Source: Paludibacteraceae bacterium
Lineage (GTDB): Bacteria; Bacteroidota; Bacteroidia; Bacteroidales; Paludibacteraceae
Direction of reading: 5' to 3'
Assembly (NCBI GenBank): GCA_017937025.1
Contig: JAGBEJ010000003.1
Coordinates: 62,001-126,000 of the forward strand
DNA length: 64,000 nucleotides
Part shown: in pieces, positions 46,188 to 53,301 of the stretch
Numbering within the stretch: the stretch's first letter is position 1
Layout of the letters: each line of letters starts with the position of its first letter
Program-made: the position numbers and the translations under genes
Notes under the pieces: model-generated
What the model was told of the DNA's origin: nothing
Databases searched by the model: none
Seen by the model: the letters and a program-made list of their open reading frames with translations, nothing else

Positions 46188-46217
46188 TTGAATATTCAGA
46201 AAAATGGCATACATTTG
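46188..46217 (+). promoter_or_regulatory. promoter of the Phe/Tyr operon (TTG-N19-TACATTTG)
   Basis: TTG at 46188-46190 and TACATTTG at 46210-46217 are 19 bases apart, a full Bacteroidota consensus. Transcription would start near 46224, giving a leader of about 260 bases before pheA that contains the leader peptide and the attenuator. Near its 5' end AGATTCACGA can pair with TCGCGAATCT further along. Confidence 0.75.
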
Positions 46218-46307
46218 CAAACCAAAAGATTCACGAGAGAAGGCGATGCCTACGCAGGGAAAGCCCAAAATCGCGAATCTTATGAAAACGCAAATCCAAA
46301 CAGGAGG

Positions 46308-46367
46308 ATGAATTTAATTTCGCTTTATAACGCCTTTTTCTATTTTTACTTTTACTTCACAAGGTAA
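46308..46367 (+). CDS. Phe/Tyr-rich leader peptide
   Basis: A 19-residue frame, MNLISLYNAFFYFYFYFTR, with five Phe and three Tyr in its last ten residues (a fourth Tyr stands earlier). AGGAGG directly precedes the ATG, a rarity in this phylum. It is the only in-frame ATG between the promoter at 46188-46217 and the aromatic run. It stops 53 bases before a rho-independent terminator that stands in front of pheA. Leader peptides of this type sense charged tRNA for the repeated amino acids: ribosome stalling when Phe-tRNA or Tyr-tRNA is short would switch the RNA fold. Here both amino acids made by the operon would be sensed. Confidence 0.85.
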   Translation: MNLISLYNAFFYFYFYFTR

Positions 46368-46372
46368 GAGAA

Positions 46373-46446
46373 GGGCGAGATTTGCTATAAACGAGAATAA
46401 AAAACATGACATAATTAAAGAATCCCGCCCCACAAAGGCGGGATTT
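46373..46446 (+). promoter_or_regulatory. transcription attenuator of the Phe/Tyr operon
   Basis: Terminator: AATCCCGCC (46421-46429) pairs perfectly with GGCGGGATT (46437-46445) around a 7-base loop, followed by T-rich sequence. Antiterminator: GGGCGAGATT (46373-46382) can pair with the same 5' arm plus one base (46421-46430), 9 of 10 positions, one A-C mismatch. The antiterminator segment begins 5 bases after the leader peptide stop codon, so a ribosome finishing the peptide would cover it and let the terminator form, whereas one stalled in the FYFYF codons would leave it free. CGCC at 46331-46334 in the leader codons could pair with the same segment, completing a 1:2/2:3/3:4 set. Confidence 0.82.
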
Positions 46447-46485
46447 CTTATTTTAATACCAAAAGGCTGGAAAGCCTAAAGATAT

Positions 46486-47325
46486 ATGAGCAAAAAGAAG
46501 GTAGCGATACAAGGAGTGAAAGGCTGTTTCCACGACAGCGCAGCGCATCTGTTCTTCGGCGAGAACGACCTGGAGATAGTGCCATGCGACTCTTTCCAGG
46601 AACTGTTCCGCAAAGTGCAGAGCGACAGCAGCATGGCTGGCATCGTGGCCATAGAGAACACAATAGCCGGAAGCCTGCTCGCCAACTACGAGCTGATGAG
46701 AAAGAGCGGACTGAGAATCGTGGGCGAACACAAACTGAGAATCAAGCAGTCAATTTGCGCAATGCCAGGACAGAGCTTGGACGAACTGGAGGAGGTGCTC
46801 TCCCACCCTATCGCGCTGATGCAGTGCGGAGAGTTCATTGACAAGCACAAGAACCTGCGTGCCATAGAGTTCGACGACACAGCCAACGCCGCCAAGACCA
46901 TAGCCGAGAAGCACATAATGAAAGCCGGAGCGATATGCGGAACATACGCCGCGCATCTGTACGGACTGGAAGTACTGCAGGAAGGCATCGAGACCAACAA
47001 GCACAACTTCACACGATTCCTGATACTGGACCACGACGACAAACTGATGAACGGCAAGGAGAAGAATAAATCCACAGTGTCGTTCACTGTGCCCCACTCA
47101 CCAGGAGCGCTGTCCAAGATACTGACAATCATATCGTTCTACGACATAAACCTGACCAAGATACAGTCCATGCCGATAATCGGAAAGGAATGGGAATATC
47201 TGTTCTACGTGGACTTGACATACGACGACTACGACCGTTATTTACAAGCGCTCGAGGCGTTCCGCCCTCTGACGAGCTCGCTGCAAGTGCTTGGCGATTA
47301 CGCGGAAGGCGAGCAAACAATATAA
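46486..47325 (+). CDS. pheA: prephenate dehydratase
   Basis: A 279-residue enzyme that converts prephenate to phenylpyruvate. The catalytic domain shows KVAIQGVKGCFHDSAAHLFF, GIVAIENTIAGSLLANYELM and a NKHNFTRF-type segment (here TNKHNFTRFLIL), with the catalytic T-R-F. Residues about 195-275 are an ACT domain (VSFTVPHSPGALSKILTIISFYDINLTKIQSMPI) for phenylalanine feedback. It has no chorismate mutase domain; that activity is fused to DAHP synthase two genes downstream. It lies 40 bases after the attenuator. Confidence 0.96.
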   Translation: MSKKKVAIQGVKGCFHDSAAHLFFGENDLEIVPCDSFQELFRKVQSDSSMAGIVAIENTIAGSLLANYELMRKSGLRIVGEHKLRIKQSICAMPGQSLDELEEVLSHPIALMQCGEFIDKHKNLRAIEFDDTANAAKTIAEKHIMKAGAICGTYAAHLYGLEVLQEGIETNKHNFTRFLILDHDDKLMNGKEKNKSTVSFTVPHSPGALSKILTIISFYDINLTKIQSMPIIGKEWEYLFYVDLTYDDYDRYLQALEAFRPLTSSLQVLGDYAEGEQTI

Positions 47326-47351
47326 ACCAAGGACCAACAAAACCAACCATC

Positions 47352-48524
47352 ATGGCTATAAACATAAAACCCGCAGACAGAATAAGCAACGTCAGCGAAT
47401 ACTACTTCTCAAAGAAACTGAAGGAGATAGCAAAGTTGAACGCGGAAGGCAAGGACATAATATCGTTAGGCATAGGAAGCCCGGACATGCCGCCTTCAGA
47501 GCAGACCATCGAGGCTCTATGCGACGACGCGAGAAATGCTGACGCACACGGATACCAGTCGTACATCGGCATACCAGAGCTGCGCCAGGCCTTCGCCACA
47601 TTCTACAAGAAGAACTTCGGCGTGGAGCTGAACCCAGCCAACGAGATACAGCCGCTGATGGGTTCGAAGGAAGGCGTGATGCACATCTCGCTGGCGTTTC
47701 TGAACAAGGGCGACGAAGTGCTTGTGCCTAACCCAGGATACCCGACATACTCGTCGGTGAGCAACATCGTGGAGGCAAAAATAATAAACTACGACTTGGA
47801 CGAGAACAACGGGTGGCAGCCAGACTTCGAGAAACTGGAATCCATGGACCTGAGCCGCGTGAAGCTGATGTGGGTGAATTACCCGAACATGCCGACAGGA
47901 GCAAGAGCCACCAAGGAACTGTTTGAGAAATTAGTCGATTTCGGACGCCGACACAATATTATAATAGTGAATGACAATCCGTACAGCTTCATACTGAACA
48001 ACGAGAAGCTGTCGATACTGTCGATACCGGACGCAAAAGACATCTGCATAGAGCTGAACTCGCTGTCGAAGTCGCACAACATGCCAGGATGGAGAATGGC
48101 GATGGTGGCATCGAATCCGCAGTTCATCGAGTGGATACTGAGAATAAAGTCGAATATGGACTCCGGAATGTTCCGTCCGATGCAAAAGGCCGCAGTGGCA
48201 GCAATGAGCAACGACGACGAATGGCACGAGAAGCACAACATCGAGCTTTACGCAAAGCGCAGAGCGTTGGCAGAAGAAATAATGACTACCTTGGGATGCT
48301 CTTTCGACAAAGACCAGGTAGGAATGTTCCTCTGGGGGAAAATCCCAAGCAAATACGAAAGCAGCGCGGAACTGGCAGACAGAGTGCTCTACGACGCGCG
48401 AGTATTCATAACCCCGGGATTCATCTTCGGGTCGAACGGTGAGAAATATGTAAGAATATCACTGTGCAGCAAGGAGGACAAGCTGCAGAATGCTTTGGAC
48501 AGAATAAAAGAGAACATCAAATAA
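47352..48524 (+). CDS. PLP-dependent aminotransferase of aromatic amino acid synthesis
   Basis: A 390-residue fold type I aminotransferase. Landmarks: DIISLGIGSPDMPPS, HGYQSYIGIPELRQAFATFY, NPGYPTYSS, WVNYPNMPTGARA, VNDNPYSFIL and SLSKSHNMPGWRMAMV, in which the Lys of SLSKSHN binds PLP. The MAINIKPADRI start (ATG 47352) is chosen because it lies just after the pheA stop. Context places it between prephenate dehydratase and DAHP synthase, so it probably aminates phenylpyruvate and 4-hydroxyphenylpyruvate. Confidence 0.93.
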   Translation: MAINIKPADRISNVSEYYFSKKLKEIAKLNAEGKDIISLGIGSPDMPPSEQTIEALCDDARNADAHGYQSYIGIPELRQAFATFYKKNFGVELNPANEIQPLMGSKEGVMHISLAFLNKGDEVLVPNPGYPTYSSVSNIVEAKIINYDLDENNGWQPDFEKLESMDLSRVKLMWVNYPNMPTGARATKELFEKLVDFGRRHNIIIVNDNPYSFILNNEKLSILSIPDAKDICIELNSLSKSHNMPGWRMAMVASNPQFIEWILRIKSNMDSGMFRPMQKAAVAAMSNDDEWHEKHNIELYAKRRALAEEIMTTLGCSFDKDQVGMFLWGKIPSKYESSAELADRVLYDARVFITPGFIFGSNGEKYVRISLCSKEDKLQNALDRIKENIK

Positions 48525-48552
48525 GAACATAAACAAATAAAATAAAGCAAAA

Positions 48553-49644
48553 ATGGACGTATTAGACTTAGAACCAATCAAGCTGAACGGCGTTGACTTC
48601 AGCCAACAAAGACCTGTAGTGATAGCAGGTCCGTGCTCTGCCGAGACCGAGGAGCAAGTAATGAACACCGCGCACGACCTCGCCAAAAGAGGCGTGAAGA
48701 TATTCCGCGCAGGAATCTGGAAACCAAGAACAAAGCCAGGGTCATTCGAGGGAATCGGCTCCGAGGGATTGAAGTGGATGAAGAGAGTGAAGGAAGAGAC
48801 CGGCATGTACACTTCGACCGAGGTGGCTACGGCGCAACACGTTTACGAGGCGCTGAAGTACGGCATCGACATGATGTGGATAGGCGCAAGAACAACCGCC
48901 AATCCTTTCGCAGTGCAGGAGATAGCCGACGCGCTGAGAGGCGTTGACATGCCTATACTCATAAAGAATCCTGTGAACCCAGACCTTGAACTATGGATCG
49001 GCGCGCTGATGAGAATCAACCAGGCAGGACTGAAGAAAATCGGCGTGATACACAGAGGATTCTCGACTTACGACAAGACGATATACAGAAACCTGCCTCA
49101 GTGGCAGATTCCTATCGAGATAAAGAGAAGATTCCCTAACCTGCCTGTGATATGCGACCCAAGCCACATCGGCGGACGCAGAGACTTGATACTGCCACTG
49201 TCGCAGCAAGCCATGGACCTGCAGTTCAACGGACTGATAATCGAGAGCCACTGCACGCCAGACGACGCATGGAGCGACGCCAAGCAGCAGGTTACGCCAT
49301 GCGACCTCTTCGAACAGGTGCTGAACAAGCTTGTGATAAGAGACGCTGCACAGAGCACAGAAAACATAGAGGACCTCAGAGGTCAGATTGACAAAATCGA
49401 CGAGGAAATTTTCGAAATACTCGCCAAGAGAATGAGAGTGTCAAGAGAGATAGGAACTTACAAGAAAGAGCACGGCATAACAGTGCTGCAGGCTGCCAGA
49501 TACGACGAGATACTCAAGGGCAGAATCGCACTGGGCGAAAGATTAGGCATGAGCCCTAACTTCACAAAGGCATTCATCGAGGCTGTGCACGAGGAAAGCG
49601 TCAGAATCCAGATGGAACTGATGAACGGAGAGAAGAAAGCCTAA
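48553..49644 (+). CDS. bifunctional DAHP synthase / chorismate mutase
   Basis: A 363-residue fusion. Residues about 10-265 are a type I-beta DAHP synthase (KdsA-like): VVIAGPCSAETEEQV, FRAGIWKPRTKPGSFEG, TEVATAQHV, HRGFSTYDK, CDPSHIGGRRDLILPLSQQAMD. Residues about 275-363 are an AroQ chorismate mutase helix bundle (DLRGQIDKIDEEIFEILAKRMRVSREIGTYKKEHG). It commits carbon to the shikimate pathway and channels chorismate to prephenate. The mutase part may also confer feedback control on the synthase. It is third in the operon, with tyrA 18 bases downstream. Confidence 0.95.
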   Translation: MDVLDLEPIKLNGVDFSQQRPVVIAGPCSAETEEQVMNTAHDLAKRGVKIFRAGIWKPRTKPGSFEGIGSEGLKWMKRVKEETGMYTSTEVATAQHVYEALKYGIDMMWIGARTTANPFAVQEIADALRGVDMPILIKNPVNPDLELWIGALMRINQAGLKKIGVIHRGFSTYDKTIYRNLPQWQIPIEIKRRFPNLPVICDPSHIGGRRDLILPLSQQAMDLQFNGLIIESHCTPDDAWSDAKQQVTPCDLFEQVLNKLVIRDAAQSTENIEDLRGQIDKIDEEIFEILAKRMRVSREIGTYKKEHGITVLQAARYDEILKGRIALGERLGMSPNFTKAFIEAVHEESVRIQMELMNGEKKA

Positions 49645-49662
49645 GACAAAAAAGAGAAAACG

Positions 49663-50442
49663 ATGAGAATACTGATAATGGGCGCCGGCAAGATGGGAAC
49701 ATTCCTGACCGACGCGCTGTGTCTGAACCACGAGGTCGCGCTCTACGACAAAGACCCACGCAGACTGCGTTTCGTGTTCAACACGCAGAGGCTCAGCCAA
49801 GTGGAGGAAATACAGTACTTCCAGCCAGAACTGCTCATAAACGCCGTGACGATAAAGTACACGATAGAAGCGTTCGAGTCGGTGCTGCGCTTCCTGCCCA
49901 AGGACTGCATAATATCCGACATAGCGTCGGTGAAGACCGGTCTGCCGGAGTACTACGCCAAGACAGGCATGAGATTCGTCTCGACACACCCGATGTTCGG
50001 ACCGACATTCGCAAACCTCGACAATCTGAGCAACCAGAACGCCGTGATAATAAGCGAGGGCGACGAGGAAGGCAAGAAGTTCTTCCTGGACTTCTACAAA
50101 TCGCTGCACCTGAACATATTCGAGTACACATTCCAGGGGCACGACGAGACGACAGCCTACTCGCTGTCGGTGCCTTTCGCCACGACGCTGGCATTCTCGT
50201 CCGCCATCAAGAGGATAAACGCGCCCGGCACAACGTTCAAGAAGCACATGGAGATAGCCCACGGATTCCTGAACGAGGACAGTTTCCTGATTTCTGAAGT
50301 GCTGTTCAACCCGTTCTCGGCAGAGCACATCAAGGAGATAAGAGACAACATGACGAAGCTCCTCGAGATTGTCGAGAACAAAGACAAGGACACCTTGGAC
50401 GAATTCGTGAAGAAAGCGAAGAAAAACGTAGAAGGAGAATAA
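49663..50442 (+). CDS. tyrA: prephenate dehydrogenase
   Basis: A 259-residue NAD-dependent enzyme that makes 4-hydroxyphenylpyruvate. It starts MRILIMGAGKMGTFLTDAL (Rossmann loop) and has DIASVKTGLPEYY, FVSTHPMFGPTFANLDNL (catalytic His in STHPMFGP) and GHDETTAYSLSVPFATTLAF. It lacks the mutase domain of the enteric TyrA. It closes the four-gene Phe/Tyr operon and is followed 3 bases later by a strong terminator. Confidence 0.95.
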   Translation: MRILIMGAGKMGTFLTDALCLNHEVALYDKDPRRLRFVFNTQRLSQVEEIQYFQPELLINAVTIKYTIEAFESVLRFLPKDCIISDIASVKTGLPEYYAKTGMRFVSTHPMFGPTFANLDNLSNQNAVIISEGDEEGKKFFLDFYKSLHLNIFEYTFQGHDETTAYSLSVPFATTLAFSSAIKRINAPGTTFKKHMEIAHGFLNEDSFLISEVLFNPFSAEHIKEIRDNMTKLLEIVENKDKDTLDEFVKKAKKNVEGE

Positions 50443-50445
50443 AAA

Positions 50446-50476
50446 AAACGGCGCGAGTTTCAAACTCACGCCGTTT
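50446..50476 (+). terminator. terminator of the Phe/Tyr operon
   Basis: AAACGGCG-GAGTTT and AAACTC-CGCCGTTT form a long hairpin with one mismatch directly after the tyrA stop. A and T tracts flank both sides, so it can also act on transcription from the right. Confidence 0.92.
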
Positions 50477-50496
50477 GTTTATGTCCTATAAATCCG

Positions 50497-50604
50497 TTAC
50501 TTAGGAGCAACAACAGGACGAACAGACTGTCCGTAGCAACGGAAATATGTGTAATAATAAATTCTGCAACACGCATGAGGAATGGTTTTCGCCCAATGCC
50601 ACAT
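50497..50604 (-). pseudogene. remnant of a FISUMP-type protein gene (C-terminus only)
   Basis: On the minus strand a 35-codon frame (ATG 50602-50604 to TAA 50497-50499) ends with YFRCYGQSVRPVVAPK. The R-x-Y-G-x-S-V-R-P-V ending is the conserved C-terminus of FISUMP proteins and resembles the end of the intact gene at 44655-45437 (YYGRTVRAVIKK). Upstream of the ATG the similarity stops, and the 230 bases to the next gene's end hold no continuing frame. Best read as the 3' scrap of a deleted surface-protein gene. The rest of 50605-50832 shows no gene. Confidence 0.65.
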
Positions 50605-50832
50605 GCAAATTTCACAAAAGACTCTTATAATAAGAGTTTTTGACACTATATATAGTGTGTGTTACAGAACATAAAGAGAAACAAAACCATCCTGTCATAA
50701 CGACAAAAGCGCATATGGAAATTTACAAATTACCAAAATCCTATATCTGTTCTTATTTGAGAGGCAATAAAAATAGAAAAATCCCCTCAGAAAATTCTGA
50801 AAGGATTTCTCACACAAATACAAAATCGTTTC

Positions 50833-51921
50833 TCACGCATATTTCTTTGCAGACTCTATAATTTTGTCATTCAAAGAATAGATATCGTCAAGTGTTGATA
50901 TATCATACACTTCCTTAAAATCATTATTATCTCCAGGGAAAGCTATTCTCTTGTGGCTTGTGTTATTAAACAAGAAACGACAGATAGGACGACGATTATT
51001 GTCATCTGCGAATATAGAACAATACGATTGAGCATCTCTCATCGCAATTCTATCAACTGACAGTACTTGTCTCGCAATTGATTTAACTATCAAATAAGCC
51101 TCTTTCTCCTCATCTGTTGTTTCTATTTTTGGCTTTTCGTTCTGATTTTTAGGTTCAGATTCTTCAGGCTCTTTTTGATTGTCTAATTGCTCTTGTTGCT
51201 CATTGTTACTTATTGCCGCTTTTAATCTTGATGAAATAAGCTCATTTATGTACAATGATATTGTTCTCTTAACTAACGGAGTGAAGGTGTCAAGAATTTT
51301 CTGCGTAAATGTTCCATTATAAACTTGCTTCCCAAAATACTTCACAAGTTCTTGCGAAGGATTAGACAATTCATTATGGATGCATTTCTTTAGTTCATTC
51401 ATATATTTCAGTTCTTCCGCAGAACCCAACACATCATCTACGCTAAAGTATGACTTATGGAATTTCTTAAGTTCTTCTATCTGAGAATCTTTCAAATCCA
51501 ATAAATCCACTGTCATAAATGGCTTGTTATCCATTTTATTTGGTGACTCTAAATCTGTATAGAAACGATACTCTATACCATTAGTCAAAATTCCAAACTT
51601 AGCCTCCGACACACTGAAATACCTTAACAGTTGTCCTGTCTTCTGTTCTATTTCATCAAGATTCTGTTGCCAATGCTTGCATTCTATCAATATCATAGGT
51701 TCACCATCTTTCAGTATGGCATAGTCAATCTTCTCCCCTTTCTTTGTTCCTACGTCGCACGTCATTTCAGGAACAACCTCCATTGGATTGAAAACATCAT
51801 AACCAAGAGCTTGCAGCATTGGCACTATCAAAGACATTTTTGTCGCTTCCTCTGTCTGAAGATTGTCCTTGATTTTTTCTATCCTTTCAACTATCTGCTG
51901 AATACTATCTTTGAAATCCAT
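50833..51921 (-). CDS. PD-(D/E)XK nuclease-like protein (type I restriction HsdR-N-like)
   Basis: A 362-residue protein with an HsdR N-terminal-like nuclease domain: KMSLIVPMLQALGYDVFNPMEVVPEM, then KIDYAILKDGEPMILIECKHW, where D, E and K form the PD-(D/E)XK site, and GQLLRYFSVSEAKFGILTNGIEYRFY. A charged low-complexity linker follows (about 245-275) and a C-terminal domain of about 75 residues. No helicase, methylase or specificity gene is next to it. I chose ATG 51921 because family members begin at MDFKDSI; an earlier ATG (51978) would overlap the lipoprotein gene. It is AT-rich and probably acquired. It may be a stand-alone defence nuclease. Confidence 0.8.
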   Translation of the reverse strand: MDFKDSIQQIVERIEKIKDNLQTEEATKMSLIVPMLQALGYDVFNPMEVVPEMTCDVGTKKGEKIDYAILKDGEPMILIECKHWQQNLDEIEQKTGQLLRYFSVSEAKFGILTNGIEYRFYTDLESPNKMDNKPFMTVDLLDLKDSQIEELKKFHKSYFSVDDVLGSAEELKYMNELKKCIHNELSNPSQELVKYFGKQVYNGTFTQKILDTFTPLVKRTISLYINELISSRLKAAISNNEQQEQLDNQKEPEESEPKNQNEKPKIETTDEEKEAYLIVKSIARQVLSVDRIAMRDAQSYCSIFADDNNRRPICRFLFNNTSHKRIAFPGDNNDFKEVYDISTLDDIYSLNDKIIESAKKYA

Positions 51922-51940
51922 AATGTCTTTTTTTGCGTTT

Positions 51941-52858
51941 TTACTTAATAAACTTTGAAGCTTCGTTATATCCATCAATATTTATCTTGAATTGATATAC
52001 TCCACCCATTCCCCAGCTACTGTAATTTTCAATATTTCCTACCAAAGAACCCTCTTGCTGTAACAATGCCATCATCTTCTGTCCAAAATCAATTGTCTTG
52101 TGCACATTCACACAACCGCTGCCATCAACATAACATTTGCTTTCCAAAACTTCACCTTTGGCATCCTTTATTTTAAGTGTACATTGTGTGTTTTCATTTA
52201 AAATATTGATTCCATATTTAGCCAATTTTATAGAAACGCACTGAGAATCAACAAAAAGATAACTATAGTAATCTGAATAGACATTATCATTTGAAGTCCC
52301 TGTTCCTTGGACACAGATATATTTCTCATTACTTGCCTCGCCAAATTCATCCATATATGACTTTAGTTCCCAAAGTCCAGTCTTCAATGACAATTTTAAA
52401 TCAACAGGCTTACCTGAATCATCACCGACTAAATTACCTTCTTCATTTATTCTTTGTACAGCTCTATTATAAATGAAATCCTCATATTTCACATTCTCAT
52501 AAATCTTTCCCTTCTTATCCTGCTCATATTCCTCTTTTGTCATATATACAGAATCTGACAACAGAGAAAATGACTCATACGCATTATTTTGGTTTATCAT
52601 ATATATATACTCGTATTTAGGAGCTATATCGAATGGTAATTTCGACGTTACCTCTGTAAGCACATGGAAAATACATAACGAATCACTTAAGAAGACTTTG
52701 TTTTTTTCAATTTTAGAAACTGAGCTGTTTATACTCTTATCCAATTTCTTTTCTAACGCATCTTCTGCATCGCCTTCTATTCCAGAAGTTTTGCTACACG
52801 ATGAAGAAAAAATGGCTAAGCCTAACGCCATACACACAAATAGAATTCTTTTTTTCAT
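51941..52858 (-). CDS. lipoprotein of unknown function
   Basis: A 305-residue lipoprotein: signal peptide with lipobox FSSSC (Cys21), then a Lys/Glu/Asp-rich helical region (DAEDALEKKLDKSINSSVSKIEKNK) and a mainly beta domain with TLKIKDAKGEVLESKCYVDGSGCVNVHKTIDFG. No known motif. It is as AT-rich as the nuclease gene that follows after 19 bases, and the two look like a co-inherited pair. A surface or periplasmic lipoprotein coupled to a cytoplasmic nuclease is unusual, and the pairing may be accidental. Confidence 0.75.
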   Translation of the reverse strand: MKKRILFVCMALGLAIFSSSCSKTSGIEGDAEDALEKKLDKSINSSVSKIEKNKVFLSDSLCIFHVLTEVTSKLPFDIAPKYEYIYMINQNNAYESFSLLSDSVYMTKEEYEQDKKGKIYENVKYEDFIYNRAVQRINEEGNLVGDDSGKPVDLKLSLKTGLWELKSYMDEFGEASNEKYICVQGTGTSNDNVYSDYYSYLFVDSQCVSIKLAKYGINILNENTQCTLKIKDAKGEVLESKCYVDGSGCVNVHKTIDFGQKMMALLQQEGSLVGNIENYSSWGMGGVYQFKINIDGYNEASKFIK

Positions 52859-52926
52859 AACCTATATATTTTAAAAATTAAACATCCTGTACATAAAAAA
52901 AACGCAGACAAACTTTGGGTTTATCT

Positions 52927-53041
52927 GCATCTCAGGTCTTCGACTACCTATGTACACTATATACCAAAAGAATGTCCACGTTAACGTGGACGTCTTCGCT
53001 ATATCTACGTGTACAATTCAAATTGTCGAAGTTTGAGATGC
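52927..53041. repeat. long nested inverted repeat (115 bp)
   Basis: Concentric arms: GCATCTCA 52927-52934 with TGAGATGC 53034-53041; CTTCGAC 52938-52944 with GTCGAAG 53025-53031; TGTACAC 52951-52957 with GTGTACA 53009-53015; TATA with TATA; AAGA with TCTT; and a perfect 18-base central palindrome GTCCACGTTAACGTGGAC at 52974-52991. It has the same size and layout as the structure at 18217-18337, and both contain CGTGGACG at the inner right arm. It lies between the AT-rich island and pyrG. The rest of 52860-53300 shows only the pyrG promoter. Confidence 0.72.
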
Positions 53042-53220
53042 AAGAGATTTTAGCAAATACGCCAATTATGTCTATGTTTCTACTGCTTTTTTCTGTTTCT
53101 TATGTATGCTTTTGTTTTGCGAATTAAGTATTGTCAAATATAATGAAAAAGGTAATTAGCGACAACATCTAAAAGAAATTAAAGGGCGGAGAGTTTCAAC
53201 AAAGTAATTGAAAAATGACT

Positions 53221-53228
53221 TATCTTTG
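53221..53228 (+). promoter_or_regulatory. -7 element TATCTTTG upstream of pyrG
   Basis: TATCTTTG fits TAnnTTTG. It leaves a leader of about 70 bases before the GTG start of pyrG. The -33 region lacks a TTG at standard spacing. Confidence 0.5.
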
Positions 53229-53301
53229 TGTTTTTGTAATATAGCGCTGAATACGCAAAACAGCATAAACACAAGCAACATACATAAAATCATATAAAAA
53301 G

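Noticed and set aside
46146-46307. Longer version of the Phe/Tyr leader frame starting at an ATG at 46146
   Set aside because: That ATG lies upstream of the consensus promoter at 46188-46217, so the transcript would not contain it. The first in-frame ATG after the promoter is 46308.
49543-50469. 308-codon minus-strand frame over tyrA
   Set aside because: It mirrors a clear prephenate dehydrogenase and runs into the operon terminator.
52927-53041. Invertible promoter with inverted-repeat ends
   Set aside because: Pairing continues inward through most of the segment, so it is one long hairpin rather than a unique segment between two repeats, and no promoter motif is found inside.
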